A stretch of DNA of 64,000 nt from Chryseobacterium daeguense DSM 19388 (GCF_000430825.1 NZ_AUMT01000005.1:248001-312000); one strand, 5' to 3'. Positions 1 to 8,005 are shown, numbered from the stretch's first letter. Made by a program: numbers and translations. Notes: generated by a model from the sequence alone, not told the origin.

Positions 1-15
1 AATAATCAATTTAAT

Positions 16-37
16 CATAAAAAGATGCCTTTTTATG
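16..37 (+). terminator. Small AT-rich hairpin, possible terminator
   Basis: A 9-bp stem (CATAAAAAG / CTTTTTATG) with a 4-nt loop lies at the left edge of the window. It probably ends a gene outside the window. It has no separate T tract, so the call is weak. Confidence 0.3.
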
Positions 38-73
38 GTATGTTTTTAGCTGCATTACCTCTCAAAATATTAT

Positions 74-1240
74 ATGAAAAATTTTAAAATTATTCCTGTC
101 ATTATCTGCTTGTTTGCTATCCTCTCGGCCTGCACTACCTCTAAAGATAAAACAACGGATGGTCTTAAAGCCCATGTAGACAGTTTAGTACAGCCTCTTA
201 TGAGTGAAAATAAAATACCCGGGCTCAGTATTGCAGTGACAGTCAATGGGAAGCACTCATTTTTCAACTACGGAATTATTTCAAAAGAAAACAACAAAAA
301 AGTGACTGATGAAACTCTTTTTGAGCTCGGATCCGTGAGCAAAACGTTCACCGTCACTTTAGCTAGCCTTTCAGAGGCAAACGGAAACCTGAATTTTTAT
401 GATCCCGTAAGCAAATATATTCCTGAGCTTAAAAATACGGCTTTTGATAAGGTTAAACTTTACAATTTAGGCACACATACTGCAGGCGGACTGCCTTTGC
501 AGCTGCCAGATGAAATCACCAATGAAGAACAGCTTATTAACTACTACAAAACATGGAAACCACTTTATACACCCAATACACAAAGGGTTTATTCCAATCC
601 GAGCATAGGTCTGCTTGGCGTAATTGCCGGCAAAACAATGAAACAGCCTTTCACAAAAGCAATGACCGATCATGTTTTTAACAAGCTGGGCATGAGCAAT
701 ACTTTTTATACCGTTCCGGCCGATAAAATGGAAATCTATGCGCAGGGCTATAATAAAACCGATGAGCCGGTACGATTAAACCCCGCAATGCTTGCAGATG
801 AGGCATACGGAATAAAATCCAGCACCCAGGATATGATTAAATTTGTGGACGCCAATATGGGTATCGGGAATGTAGAAAGTACATTACTGAAAGCTTTGGA
901 AAATACACATACAGGATATTTTAACACCTCTGAAATGACCCAGGATCTTATCTGGGAACAATATAAATATCCTGTGAATCTTGATCAGCTATTGAAAGGC
1001 AATTCCAGCGATATGATTCTTAAGCCTAACCCCGTAAAAGAGATTACCCCCGCACAAAAGCCCCAGGCTGATGTCCTGATTAATAAAACAGGCTCTACAA
1101 ATGGTTTTGCATCTTATATCATGTACATCCCTTCTAAAAAAACAGGTATTGTCATTTTAGCCAATAAAAATTATCCGATTCCTCCGAGGGTGGAAACAGC
1201 GTATAAAATTTTACAAATTCTGGAAAAACAGAAAAAATAA
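74..1240 (+). CDS. Class C (AmpC-type) beta-lactamase, lipoprotein
   Basis: Serine hydrolase of 388 aa predicted to open beta-lactams in the periplasm. The three class C motifs are in order and correctly spaced: S87-V-S-K90 (nucleophile and general base), Y173-S-N175, and K338-T-G340. The N-terminus is a lipoprotein signal with lipobox ending at Cys20 (LSAC), so the enzyme is probably anchored to a membrane, which is unusual for AmpC. Length is typical of the family. No ampR-type regulator is visible, although the window begins just upstream. A penicillin-binding or esterase-type paralogue (Pfam Beta-lactamase) is the main alternative, but the Y-S-N and K-T-G pair favours a true beta-lactamase. 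Confidence 0.85.
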   Translation: MKNFKIIPVIICLFAILSACTTSKDKTTDGLKAHVDSLVQPLMSENKIPGLSIAVTVNGKHSFFNYGIISKENNKKVTDETLFELGSVSKTFTVTLASLSEANGNLNFYDPVSKYIPELKNTAFDKVKLYNLGTHTAGGLPLQLPDEITNEEQLINYYKTWKPLYTPNTQRVYSNPSIGLLGVIAGKTMKQPFTKAMTDHVFNKLGMSNTFYTVPADKMEIYAQGYNKTDEPVRLNPAMLADEAYGIKSSTQDMIKFVDANMGIGNVESTLLKALENTHTGYFNTSEMTQDLIWEQYKYPVNLDQLLKGNSSDMILKPNPVKEITPAQKPQADVLINKTGSTNGFASYIMYIPSKKTGIVILANKNYPIPPRVETAYKILQILEKQKK

Positions 1241-1250
1241 ATAAAAATAA

Positions 1251-1278
1251 AGCCGTCTCAAAAATTGAGGCGGTTTTT
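1251..1278 (+). terminator. Rho-independent terminator after the beta-lactamase
   Basis: The stem GCCGTCTCAA / TTGAGGCGGT (G-T tolerant) with a short A loop is followed by a run of T. It begins about 10 nt after the stop codon. Confidence 0.85.
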
Positions 1279-1371
1279 TATAGCTTTTGCATACCATAAC
1301 TTTATAAAAGCTATATGATTAATGCAGATTTTTCACTTACTTTATATCAGAAAAATTTAATGTAAGGCATA

Positions 1372-1995
1372 ATGGCAGAAGCACTTTATTTCATCAAAAC
1401 AAATCCCGTTGCTGCAAAAATTAATTTGTACAATAAACTCTGCCGTGAGGAAGAAAGTGTACTGGAATTTCTGGACGAGAATAAAAAGACCAGCTTGGAA
1501 ATCATCAAAAAGAAAGTACAGGAGGATATTGATACTCTTTCAAAGGAGGAGCTGCTTCAGCTGTTTGACTGGTTTGAGGCCAAATGCAAATCAGGTTCTG
1601 AGGAAATGAAAACAGAGCTTTTCGTACATGGGATTGATCTTTTTTACGAAATTCCTTTTGATGAAAATGCAAATTACTTTCAGGAAATCCTTTCGGATTA
1701 CGAAAAACATTCCCAGAAAAAATTGAAATATGCTGTAGATGCTGAAAATTTTAATCAGTTTCTTATTTACGGGATTTTTTATACAGGATTTATTAATGAT
1801 GAGCAGAATAAAGAAAGTTATCTTTCAGATTTTCTAAAATCCGAGTATAAGAATCTTTATCATTTTGCAGAAATAGAATTTAATCTAAAAAAAGCTGAAG
1901 CCTTATCTCAGGAAAATATGTACAGCCATTTCACTGACCTTTATGATTGCACCAAATTTTACAAAGGTTCAATTATCATGCTGAAAAATTCTTAA
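1372..1995 (+). CDS. Hypothetical cytoplasmic protein, 207 aa
   Basis: I do not recognise this family. The protein is acidic and Lys/Glu-rich with predicted helical character, and has no signal peptide, membrane segment or obvious catalytic motif. It converges on terD with a 20-bp gap. It starts at an ATG in an AT-rich context without a clear Shine-Dalgarno, as is usual here. Codon use looks like that of its neighbours, so it is probably a real gene. Confidence 0.6.
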   Translation: MAEALYFIKTNPVAAKINLYNKLCREEESVLEFLDENKKTSLEIIKKKVQEDIDTLSKEELLQLFDWFEAKCKSGSEEMKTELFVHGIDLFYEIPFDENANYFQEILSDYEKHSQKKLKYAVDAENFNQFLIYGIFYTGFINDEQNKESYLSDFLKSEYKNLYHFAEIEFNLKKAEALSQENMYSHFTDLYDCTKFYKGSIIMLKNS

Positions 1996-2015
1996 TATTT
2001 TTCGGGCATACTTTT

Positions 2016-2591
2016 CTATTTGATAATCTGTCCTTTATAATATTTTTCAAGAAAAAAAGCAAGATCTGCCCTGTAGCCGATTCCGGAAGCCTCAAATTTC
2101 CAGCTTCCGTTTCTTCTGTAAAGCCTGCCGAATTCCACGCCTGTTTCTATAGAAAAATCTTCATCTAGCTCATATTTTGCAACTTCTTCATTCGTTATAT
2201 TATCGATAATTCTGATATACGAATTTCTCACCTGCCCGAAATTCTGCTTTCTTCTTTCGAAGTCAGAAATAGTAACTACAAAAAGAATTTCTTCTACTCT
2301 TTCATTTACTTTTTCAAGGTCTACCACAATGGCTTCATCATCATCGCCATCACTGTTTTTTCCACTCGGATCATCACCGGTGTGAAGCAGCGCACCATCC
2401 GGCGACTGCAGATTATTGTAAAAAACGAAATATTCTTCGCTCACAAGCTTTCTGCCTGAATCAATCATAATTGCCGAAGCATCAAGGTCAAAATCATATC
2501 CTCTGCCTTCATTAGGATCCCAGCCGAGACCAATGGTCATTTTTGTAAATCCTAAATCTATCCTTTGCCCTTTCTGTAAATTAATTGCCAT
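2016..2591 (-). CDS. TerD-family protein
   Basis: TerD/CABP-type calcium-binding domain protein of 191 aa. I chose the internal ATG at 2591 (MAINLQKG) because TerD proteins start with this strand and are about 191 aa; the longer frame adds 20 unrelated residues. Family marks are the N-terminal INLQKG, G-W-D-P-N, the acidic D-F-D-L-D-A-S-A loop and a second acidic loop (NSDGDDDE). TerD proteins are linked to tellurite, chemical and phage stress. No other ter gene (terA, B, C, E, Z) is in the window, so this is an orphan copy whose function cannot be assigned beyond the fold. Confidence 0.85.
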   Translation of the reverse strand: MAINLQKGQRIDLGFTKMTIGLGWDPNEGRGYDFDLDASAIMIDSGRKLVSEEYFVFYNNLQSPDGALLHTGDDPSGKNSDGDDDEAIVVDLEKVNERVEEILFVVTISDFERRKQNFGQVRNSYIRIIDNITNEEVAKYELDEDFSIETGVEFGRLYRRNGSWKFEASGIGYRADLAFFLEKYYKGQIIK

Positions 2592-2698
2592 AATAAATAT
2601 ACTGCTTATGTATGTTTCATCGAAGTTATGGCTGTTTTGGGAATTTTCCAAAATATTTTGTCACAAAAAGCAGATGTCTTTTATTTAAAAATAAAAAA

Positions 2699-2719
2699 GC
2701 CGATCATTTTTTGACCGGA
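2699..2719 (-). terminator. Terminator of the panD operon
   Basis: On the minus strand an imperfect CCGGTCA / TGATCGG stem is followed by TTTTTTATT, about 50 nt past the stop of the membrane protein at 2772. Confidence 0.65.
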
Positions 2720-2771
2720 TTTATAATTTATCAATTGCTTGTCATCTTTGAAAGAATGTCAACAATATTTT

Positions 2772-3800
2772 TTATTCTGTAATTTCTTTTTCAACTACAA
2801 TATTATTTCGTGCTTTTGCCAGCATCGGAATTGAAATCAACCCCATAATCAACATAATTACAATCTGCATCGGCAGTGAAATGAAGGAATAAGTGAGCCC
2901 GATCTCGCCGCCCTGCTCGCCATTTTTACCCATTGAAATAAATAAAGCCATGAAGCCGTATTTCATCGCAAGATTAAACGCTCCGATCCCGCCACTTGCA
3001 GGAACCATCATTCCCAAAGTACCTACCACAACGATTAAAAATCCATCTGCGAAAGTAAAATCTGATGTTTCCGGCAATGCAAAGCATACCAGATAAGCTG
3101 CAAAATAATAAGAACCCCAGATTCCTATAGTATAAAGGATGAATTTTCCTTTTTCCTTTAATTTGAATATCGAAGTCAATCCCTGGAAGATTCCGTCAAT
3201 AAAATTGATGATTTTGTTTAAAAAAGAAATATTGGCAAGTCGTTTTTTAAATAAGAAAAACAAAACCGTTCCTATCACCAGAACCGAAAGAATGAGCAGG
3301 ATTTTATTTGGATTAAAATTGATCCCGGAATTTTCATAAAATGAAAGAATAGCATCATATTTAAAAACCAACGTAAGCCCGAGAAAAGCAATCATACAAA
3401 CCAGATCCACTACCCTTTCCAGAATAATTGTTCCAAAAGATTTGTCCACCGGTACTTTTTCCACACCGTACAAAGCTGTGGCCCTTGCCACTTCTCCACT
3501 TCTGGGAATGGTAAGGTTCATTAAATATCCAAAAGAAATGGACCAAAGTGAATTAGCCGTTGAAATATTGTGCCCCATCGGTTCCAGCATCAGATTCCAG
3601 CGAATCGCCCTGAACCAATAGGCAGAAATCCCGAAACAAGCAGCAAGCAGCACCCACCAGTAGTTGGCTTTGGCTAAGGACTTCTGTATCACCTTAAAAT
3701 CCAGCCCTTTGAGGGCAAACCATAAAAAAAAGCCTGCAAAAGCAAGCGAGATTACTATTGTAAGTATCGATTTTAAAGGGTTAGTTGATTTTTTTGCCAT
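2772..3800 (-). CDS. LPG synthase transmembrane (UPF0104/AglD-like) protein
   Basis: Integral membrane protein of 342 aa with about eight hydrophobic segments. It contains the family marks R-x-I-R-W in the second segment, P-R-S-G-E-V-A-R-A and P-x-S-G-G-I-G. These match the flippase-like membrane domain of lysylphosphatidylglycerol synthases, without the soluble aminoacyltransferase domain. Members are often annotated as lipid-modifying or lipid-flipping proteins, but the substrate is not known. The gene starts 4 nt after panD and is almost certainly cotranscribed with it. This pairing is common in Flavobacteriia, to my knowledge, without an explained link. Confidence 0.8.
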   Translation of the reverse strand: MAKKSTNPLKSILTIVISLAFAGFFLWFALKGLDFKVIQKSLAKANYWWVLLAACFGISAYWFRAIRWNLMLEPMGHNISTANSLWSISFGYLMNLTIPRSGEVARATALYGVEKVPVDKSFGTIILERVVDLVCMIAFLGLTLVFKYDAILSFYENSGINFNPNKILLILSVLVIGTVLFFLFKKRLANISFLNKIINFIDGIFQGLTSIFKLKEKGKFILYTIGIWGSYYFAAYLVCFALPETSDFTFADGFLIVVVGTLGMMVPASGGIGAFNLAMKYGFMALFISMGKNGEQGGEIGLTYSFISLPMQIVIMLIMGLISIPMLAKARNNIVVEKEITE

Positions 3801-3804
3801 CGAA

Positions 3805-4155
3805 TTACGTCAAAAGATTTGTTTTTTCATCCGGGAAAACGATCTTCGGCTGGAATGTTTTTGCCTCTTCGGGTGTCATCTGCGCATAAGCGATGATAAT
3901 AATAATATCGTCTTTCTGAACCTTTCTGGCTGCAGGACCATTAAGGCATACTTCTCCGGATTTTCTTTTTCCTTTGATGACGTAGGTGTCAAAACGTTCT
4001 CCATTATTGACATTTACGATATAAACCCTTTCTCCCACTACCAATCCGGCAGCTTCAATAAGATCTTCATCAATTGTAATACTTCCTATATAATTAAGGT
4101 CTGAAGCCGTAACTCTTACCCTGTGAATCTTAGACTTAAAAACTTCTATTAACAT
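3805..4155 (-). CDS. panD: Aspartate 1-decarboxylase
   Basis: Pyruvoyl-dependent enzyme making beta-alanine from L-aspartate for pantothenate and CoA synthesis. It has the normal length (116 aa). The self-cleavage site Gly24-Ser25 (Y-I-G-S-I-T) is intact; Ser25 becomes the pyruvoyl group. Other family residues are Lys9 (first-chain K-I-H-R) and Asn72-Gly73-Ala75 (L-N-G-P-A-A-R). It is the first gene of a two-gene operon with the membrane protein at 3800. A perfect -7 box (TAAATTTG) ends 4 nt before the ATG, predicting a leaderless message. Confidence 0.97.
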   Translation of the reverse strand: MLIEVFKSKIHRVRVTASDLNYIGSITIDEDLIEAAGLVVGERVYIVNVNNGERFDTYVIKGKRKSGEVCLNGPAARKVQKDDIIIIIAYAQMTPEEAKTFQPKIVFPDEKTNLLT

Positions 4156-4159
4156 ACTG

Positions 4160-4167
4160 CAAATTTA
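4160..4167 (-). promoter_or_regulatory. -7 box of panD, abutting the start codon
   Basis: TAAATTTG on the minus strand, separated from the panD ATG by 4 nt. No TTG at the ideal distance upstream. Transcription would be expected to start at or next to the A of the ATG. Confidence 0.6.
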
Positions 4168-4490
4168 TTAATAATAATTAAAAAAAAGCAGTTAAAATGA
4201 ATTAAAAACTAATAGATAGATAGGGATTAAAATTTTATTAAAAGTAATTTTTCATGAAATTACTTACGGAATCTATAATCATATCGATAAAAGTATTAAA
4301 TAGTTTATACGAAATTTAGAATTTAATAAATCAAGAAAATAAATTATCCATTTTGCTAAAGTCAATACACATAAGCATTTGGCATGATTTTAGTGTCGTG
4401 TAACGTAGATTTTTCGTGAAAAGTGGAATTATCAAATTTTAACCAATTTCACCGAAAAGCAAAAAATTTTTACATATTTTTATAAAAAAA
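4168..4490. other. AT-rich spacer between panD and the HU gene
   Basis: Very AT-rich DNA between two divergent promoters. I see no ORF, RNA gene or strong hairpin here; it presumably holds upstream AT elements of the HU promoter. Confidence 0.5.
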
Positions 4491-4520
4491 TTGCACATTT
4501 AGAAAATAGTATTATATTTG
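4491..4520 (+). promoter_or_regulatory. Bacteroidota promoter of the HU gene
   Basis: TTG at 4491-4493, exactly 19 nt, then TATATTTG at 4513-4520. This is a perfect match to the Bacteroidota consensus TTG-N19-TAnnTTTG. The predicted leader is about 30 nt. Confidence 0.85.
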
Positions 4521-4554
4521 CTATAATTACGAACTAACTTTAATATTAAAAATT

Positions 4555-4845
4555 ATGAACAAGTCTGAATTAATCGACGCAATCGCAAAAGATGCAGGTA
4601 TCACTAAAGTTGCAGCTAAAGCTGCTTTAGAATCTTTCATTGGAAACGTAACTTCTACATTAAAGAAAAAAGACGGAAAAGTTTCTTTAGTAGGTTTCGG
4701 AACTTTCTCAGTAGCTGAGAGAGCTGCAAGACAAGGTATCAACCCTGCGACTAAAAAACCAATCAAAATTGCTGCTAAGAAAGTTGCTAAGTTCAAAGCT
4801 GGAGCAGATCTTTCTAACGCAGTATCTGGTGCTAAGAAAAAATAA
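4555..4845 (+). CDS. HU-family DNA-binding protein
   Basis: Nucleoid protein of 96 aa with the HU/IHF fold. Visible marks are the N-terminal M-N-K-S-E-L-I-D-A-I-A helix, the V-G-F-G-T-F turn and the beta-arm N-P-A-T-K-K-P-I-K-I carrying the DNA-intercalating proline. The basic AGAKKK tail is typical. Consensus promoter, strong terminator and regular codon use suggest high expression. It acts as a homodimer bending DNA non-specifically. Confidence 0.95.
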   Translation: MNKSELIDAIAKDAGITKVAAKAALESFIGNVTSTLKKKDGKVSLVGFGTFSVAERAARQGINPATKKPIKIAAKKVAKFKAGADLSNAVSGAKKK

Positions 4846-4869
4846 TCATTCAGATTAGAAAAAATTTGA

Positions 4870-4896
4870 GGCTGTTTCACTGAAACAGCCTTTTTT
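4870..4896 (+). terminator. Terminator of the HU gene
   Basis: Perfect stem GGCTGTTTCA / TGAAACAGCC followed by TTTTTT, 25 nt after the stop codon. Confidence 0.92.
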
Positions 4897-5002
4897 ATTG
4901 TAGTACACCGTGGCTTAGAGAGCCTCAGCCACCTTTTTATTGATTTAAAATAAGTTTATTTCACGAAGCAGCGGCTAAGAATCTGGAAGCCACATTATTA
5001 TT

Positions 5003-5647
5003 TTACGGAGCCAGTCTTGAAATCTTCCAGTCCAGTCCGTCAATCAGCTCATATACAATCCTGTCATGAAGCCTGTTTGGTCTTCCCTGCCAAAATTCTA
5101 TTTCATAAGGCTTTGCAATGTAACCGCCCCAGTTTTCCGGTCTTGGAACCTCTTTGTTTTCGTATTCTTTTTCTAATTCTTTAAGCTTTTCTTCCAAAAA
5201 ATCCCTGTTTGGAATTTCCTGGCTTTGAGGGGAAACTGCTGCTCCAATCTGACTTCCTTTCGGTCTGGAATGAAAATACCCGTCACTCAGGTTTTCTGCA
5301 ACCCGCTTTAAATCCGCTTTGATGATAATTTGTCTTTCCAGATTCGGCCAAAAAAAGTGGAGACAGGCTTTATGTGTTTTTTCTATAGATTTTCCCTTTC
5401 TGCTGTCGTAATTGGTATAAAAAATAAAGCCTTCATGCGTGTAAGCCTTTAGCAAAACCATTCTTGTACGCGGACAACCATCATTTTCCACGGTAGAAAT
5501 TGCCATTGCATTCGCTTCCGAAATGCCCGGATTCTCGCTTGCTTCCAGAAACCAGTCACGGAATTGTTCAATGGGATTTTGTTTTATCTCACTTTCAATA
5601 AGTTGGGACTTCTCATACACTTTTCTTTTGTCGTGCAGGTTTTCCAT
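5003..5647 (-). CDS. pdxH: Pyridoxamine 5'-phosphate oxidase
   Basis: FMN-dependent oxidase producing pyridoxal 5'-phosphate from PNP or PMP, the last step of B6 synthesis. Length (214 aa) is normal. Family marks are the N-terminal dimer region, R-T-R-M-V-L-L-K (FMN phosphate binding), F-x-T-N-Y-D-S-R-K-G, F-F-W-P-x-L-E-R-Q, and the C-terminal E-F-W-Q-G-R-P-N-R-L-H-D-R with PLP-binding Arg and His. Divergent from yqgE across only 24 bp. It supplies cofactor for the two aminotransferase-family genes downstream, if those still bind PLP. Confidence 0.96.
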   Translation of the reverse strand: MENLHDKRKVYEKSQLIESEIKQNPIEQFRDWFLEASENPGISEANAMAISTVENDGCPRTRMVLLKAYTHEGFIFYTNYDSRKGKSIEKTHKACLHFFWPNLERQIIIKADLKRVAENLSDGYFHSRPKGSQIGAAVSPQSQEIPNRDFLEEKLKELEKEYENKEVPRPENWGGYIAKPYEIEFWQGRPNRLHDRIVYELIDGLDWKISRLAP

Positions 5648-5660
5648 AAATATTTTTTAT

Positions 5661-5668
5661 TAAATTTG
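5661..5668 (+). promoter_or_regulatory. -7 box of yqgE, abutting the start codon
   Basis: TAAATTTG with its final G only 3 nt before the ATG at 5672. No TTG at 19-nt spacing. This predicts a leaderless transcript. Confidence 0.55.
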
Positions 5669-5671
5669 AGT

Positions 5672-6220
5672 ATGAATTACTCATACAAAGGTAAAATATT
5701 AATTTCCACACCTGACATTTCCGGGGATATTTTTTCCAGATCGGTAGTCTTGGTTATTGAGCATAACGAGCACGGTGCATTTGGTTTAATATTGAATAAA
5801 AAAAACAGCCAGATGAGTAGCAAGTTTAAGGATTTCTTCGATTTTAAAATAGAGGTATATGATGGCGGTCCTGTGGAAAATGACAAAGTTTTCTTTATTG
5901 TAAAAGGCAAAATTGTTACGGAAGCCTACACCCAGATCACTGACGAATTTTATATTACAGAAGATATTGAAAATATTATCAGTGCCGTTCTCAGCAAAGA
6001 AATCAGTATTGATGATATCAAAATTTTTTCAGGATATTCCGGGTGGTCTGCCCTGCAGCTTGAAGAGGAAGTCCAGAGAAAGGTATGGACGGTGGTAGAC
6101 GTTTATAACCTTGATTACACTCTGCCAAACGATCAAACACTTTGGAAATCCATCATGCAGAATCTTGGAGGGGAATATCTTCTTTGGGCTAATTCTCCTG
6201 AAGATATTTCTTTAAACTGA
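5672..6220 (+). CDS. YqgE/AlgH (UPF0301) family protein
   Basis: Small alpha/beta protein of 182 aa. I start at the ATG at 5672 (MNYSYKGK) because family homology (G-K-I-L-I-S-T-P, F-x-R-S-V-V-L-V-I-E-H-N) begins there; an upstream in-frame extension would run into pdxH. Other marks are G-A-F-G-L-I-L-N, G-G-P-V and the G-Y-S-G-W-x-x-x-Q-L-E-E-E signature. The molecular function is not established; the name AlgH reflects old Pseudomonas genetics. Confidence 0.9.
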   Translation: MNYSYKGKILISTPDISGDIFSRSVVLVIEHNEHGAFGLILNKKNSQMSSKFKDFFDFKIEVYDGGPVENDKVFFIVKGKIVTEAYTQITDEFYITEDIENIISAVLSKEISIDDIKIFSGYSGWSALQLEEEVQRKVWTVVDVYNLDYTLPNDQTLWKSIMQNLGGEYLLWANSPEDISLN

Positions 6221-6338
6221 TGAAAAATATTCATTATACAGTGAATAAATGTGATTAAAATTTAACAAACTTTAAGAATCCGTTAACCAATTTTAAGCAA
6301 AGAATTCACGTTATTTGTTAAACCAAAATCATTATAAA

Positions 6339-6425
6339 ATGAAAGGATTAAAAGTACTATTGTCACAACTGTTTTCAAAATCATTTCCAACTTTACAACC
6401 CATTTACATTAAGCATAAAAAGTAA
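6339..6425 (+). CDS. Putative 28-aa basic microprotein
   Basis: A short ORF (ATG to TAA) in the 322-bp gap between yqgE and a convergent aminotransferase-like gene. It encodes 28 residues with 6 Lys, 1 His, 4 Leu and 2 Phe and no Asp or Glu, so it would be an amphipathic cationic peptide. The start context (AT-rich, ATTATAAA before the ATG) resembles that of the real genes here. No family is recognised and there is no proof of translation. The rest of the gap holds nothing else I can name. Confidence 0.35.
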   Translation: MKGLKVLLSQLFSKSFPTLQPIYIKHKK

Positions 6426-6542
6426 TAATTTGTTTATTTTTTCGTGGAAAATTTCTGCGGATAAAAATACAATTTCTGACATATTCAGAATAAAACCCGG
6501 TAAAGGACTTTGGAACTTGTTGTTTACCGGGTTTGTCAATTT

Positions 6543-7352
6543 TTAAAAACTCCCTTTCCAGCTTTCTGTCAATTCCAAAAACCGGGTATTCCCGAAAGTC
6601 TTATTCCTTATTTTACCTACAGAAAACATGCCTTTTTCATCCGAGATCAGCAAAATCTCTTCAGCTTTCTGAGATTCGAAGGCAATAATTTCGTGTTCCT
6701 GAATATCTGCAAGATTATTTTTATGTAAAAAAGTAACAAAATTTTCCATCAGCGGAGAAATGTAAGCACCCTCTGTCTGCTTGGGGACTTTTATAATATC
6801 TCCTTCCAGAAACAGTAAGTTTCCTGAAGTTGCGCGGGCAATTCTTTTGTTCGGGTTTAACAAAATAACGTCATCAAGGTCATTTTCCTGCGCATAAATT
6901 CCGCCGTAAATATTTTCCGGACAGTGAACCCTGATATTGCTTAAAAGATTATTATTAACATTTATTTCCTTGATTAAATCTAATTCTAATGGTCTTTGAT
7001 GCACAGTAAGAACATCATCCATTTCCGTAACTTCATACAGATAAGAAACTGAAGATTTAGACAAAGTAATTCCATCTGAATTTCTAAAAACCTGGAAATT
7101 GATAATAGCAGTATTAATTCCCTTCCCTTCAATTACCTCTTTCTGGAAAAGGTTTTGAAAAAACTCAAGCGTGTAAGACAAAGGAATATTCATCCTCATC
7201 TTTCTCATGGAAGCCATCAGGAAAAAATAACATTCTTCATCCATGATCAGCTTAGCATCCCTCACAAAAAAAGAAACCTTTACAGCATCCCCTAAAAGGA
7301 ATGCCCTGTTTCTCACATTGGTTTCTTCTGATATAAAATATTGATTTTCCAA
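6543..7352 (-). CDS. Aminotransferase class IV-like protein, apparently lacking the PLP lysine
   Basis: Fold-type IV PLP protein of 269 aa, related to 4-amino-4-deoxychorismate lyase and branched-chain aminotransferases. Family features are R14-N-R-A-F-L-L-G-D-A at the start, the M-R-K-M-R-M helix near 48, and A-T-S-G-N-L-L-F-L near 174 (usual E-x-S-S-N-x-F). The segment that normally carries the Schiff-base lysine (L-K-T-x-N) reads L-S-N-I-R141-V-H-C here, so Arg141 sits where Lys is expected. The Glu of the ExSSN motif is also replaced by Ala. It may therefore be catalytically altered or inactive. It is the neighbour of yqgE and the START-like gene, a grouping I recall from other flavobacteria. 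Confidence 0.75.
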   Translation of the reverse strand: MENQYFISEETNVRNRAFLLGDAVKVSFFVRDAKLIMDEECYFFLMASMRKMRMNIPLSYTLEFFQNLFQKEVIEGKGINTAIINFQVFRNSDGITLSKSSVSYLYEVTEMDDVLTVHQRPLELDLIKEINVNNNLLSNIRVHCPENIYGGIYAQENDLDDVILLNPNKRIARATSGNLLFLEGDIIKVPKQTEGAYISPLMENFVTFLHKNNLADIQEHEIIAFESQKAEEILLISDEKGMFSVGKIRNKTFGNTRFLELTESWKGSF

Positions 7353-7429
7353 TTTTTAATCTGATTTTTTTACAAAAAAATAATGAACGATTAATCGTTC
7401 ATCAGTTTTATCATTCAGCACTGCTTTTC

Positions 7430-7816
7430 TTAAGCAGCACCTAATTTTATTCTAAGGTTTTCGATAAGGTTTTCCCAATACATTGCATTTTCATCTTCAT
7501 CACCTTCTTCGCAGAAGTCTGTAATGTTCAGGGCAAGATCTTCTGTAATATCATCAATTACGATTGTCATTTCAAAGAAATGCTTGGTTCCTTCATCTTC
7601 TTCCCATCTGAAACGCACGAAACCTTCTGGCTTATACCTAATTAAAGTCGCCTTCTCTGCAGGACCTCCACCCCAGCTGAAAAAGAAGTCATCACCTTTC
7701 TCTGTAACATCATCCGCAAACCATTCAGACAATCCCTCCGCAGTCGCCAGATATTCATATAAAATCTCTGATAAACAGTGCATTGGAAATTCGTAATGGA
7801 CTTTATGTTTCGCCAT
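7430..7816 (-). CDS. START-like domain protein
   Basis: Small soluble protein of 128 aa with an AHSA1/SRPBCC (Bet v 1-like) fold. Visible marks are the N-terminal H-Y-E-F strand, L-S-E-W-F-A-D-D (typical A-S-x-L-x-x-W-W-x-D region) and F-S-W-G-G-G followed by R-F-R-W-E-E-D-E-G. The C-terminal half is strongly acidic. Such proteins bind hydrophobic ligands, but no ligand is evident. It lies 77 nt upstream of the aminotransferase-like gene in the same orientation. Confidence 0.75.
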   Translation of the reverse strand: MAKHKVHYEFPMHCLSEILYEYLATAEGLSEWFADDVTEKGDDFFFSWGGGPAEKATLIRYKPEGFVRFRWEEDEGTKHFFEMTIVIDDITEDLALNITDFCEEGDEDENAMYWENLIENLRIKLGAA

Positions 7817-7974
7817 ATAATCTTTGTTTTATCGTCCCGCAATATATAAATTAATTTTTTTATTACACAAAAATGTGTTTACTTTTTTACATAATCTTCA
7901 TGATATTTATCAGAGATATTTAAATAAGTGTTTAAAAAAAATCATTGCCCGATCTACCACATTTCCAACATAAA

Positions 7975-8000
7975 AAATCTCCCCGTTTCTGAGGAGATTT
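7975..8000 (-). terminator. Terminator of the class III aminotransferase gene
   Basis: Stem AAATCTCC / GGAGATTT. On the minus strand it is followed by TTTTTTA, just after the stop codon at 8006. Confidence 0.85.
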
Positions 8001-8005
8001 CTATA

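Noticed and set aside
3664..4104. 146-aa plus-strand ORF
   Set aside because: It is antisense to panD and the membrane protein gene, both clear by homology; the ORF is a shadow.
2016..4155. Tellurite/phage-stress ter island
   Set aside because: TerD is alone and the neighbours are housekeeping genes.
4527..4880. 117-aa minus-strand ORF
   Set aside because: Exactly antisense to the HU gene, which has a perfect promoter and terminator.
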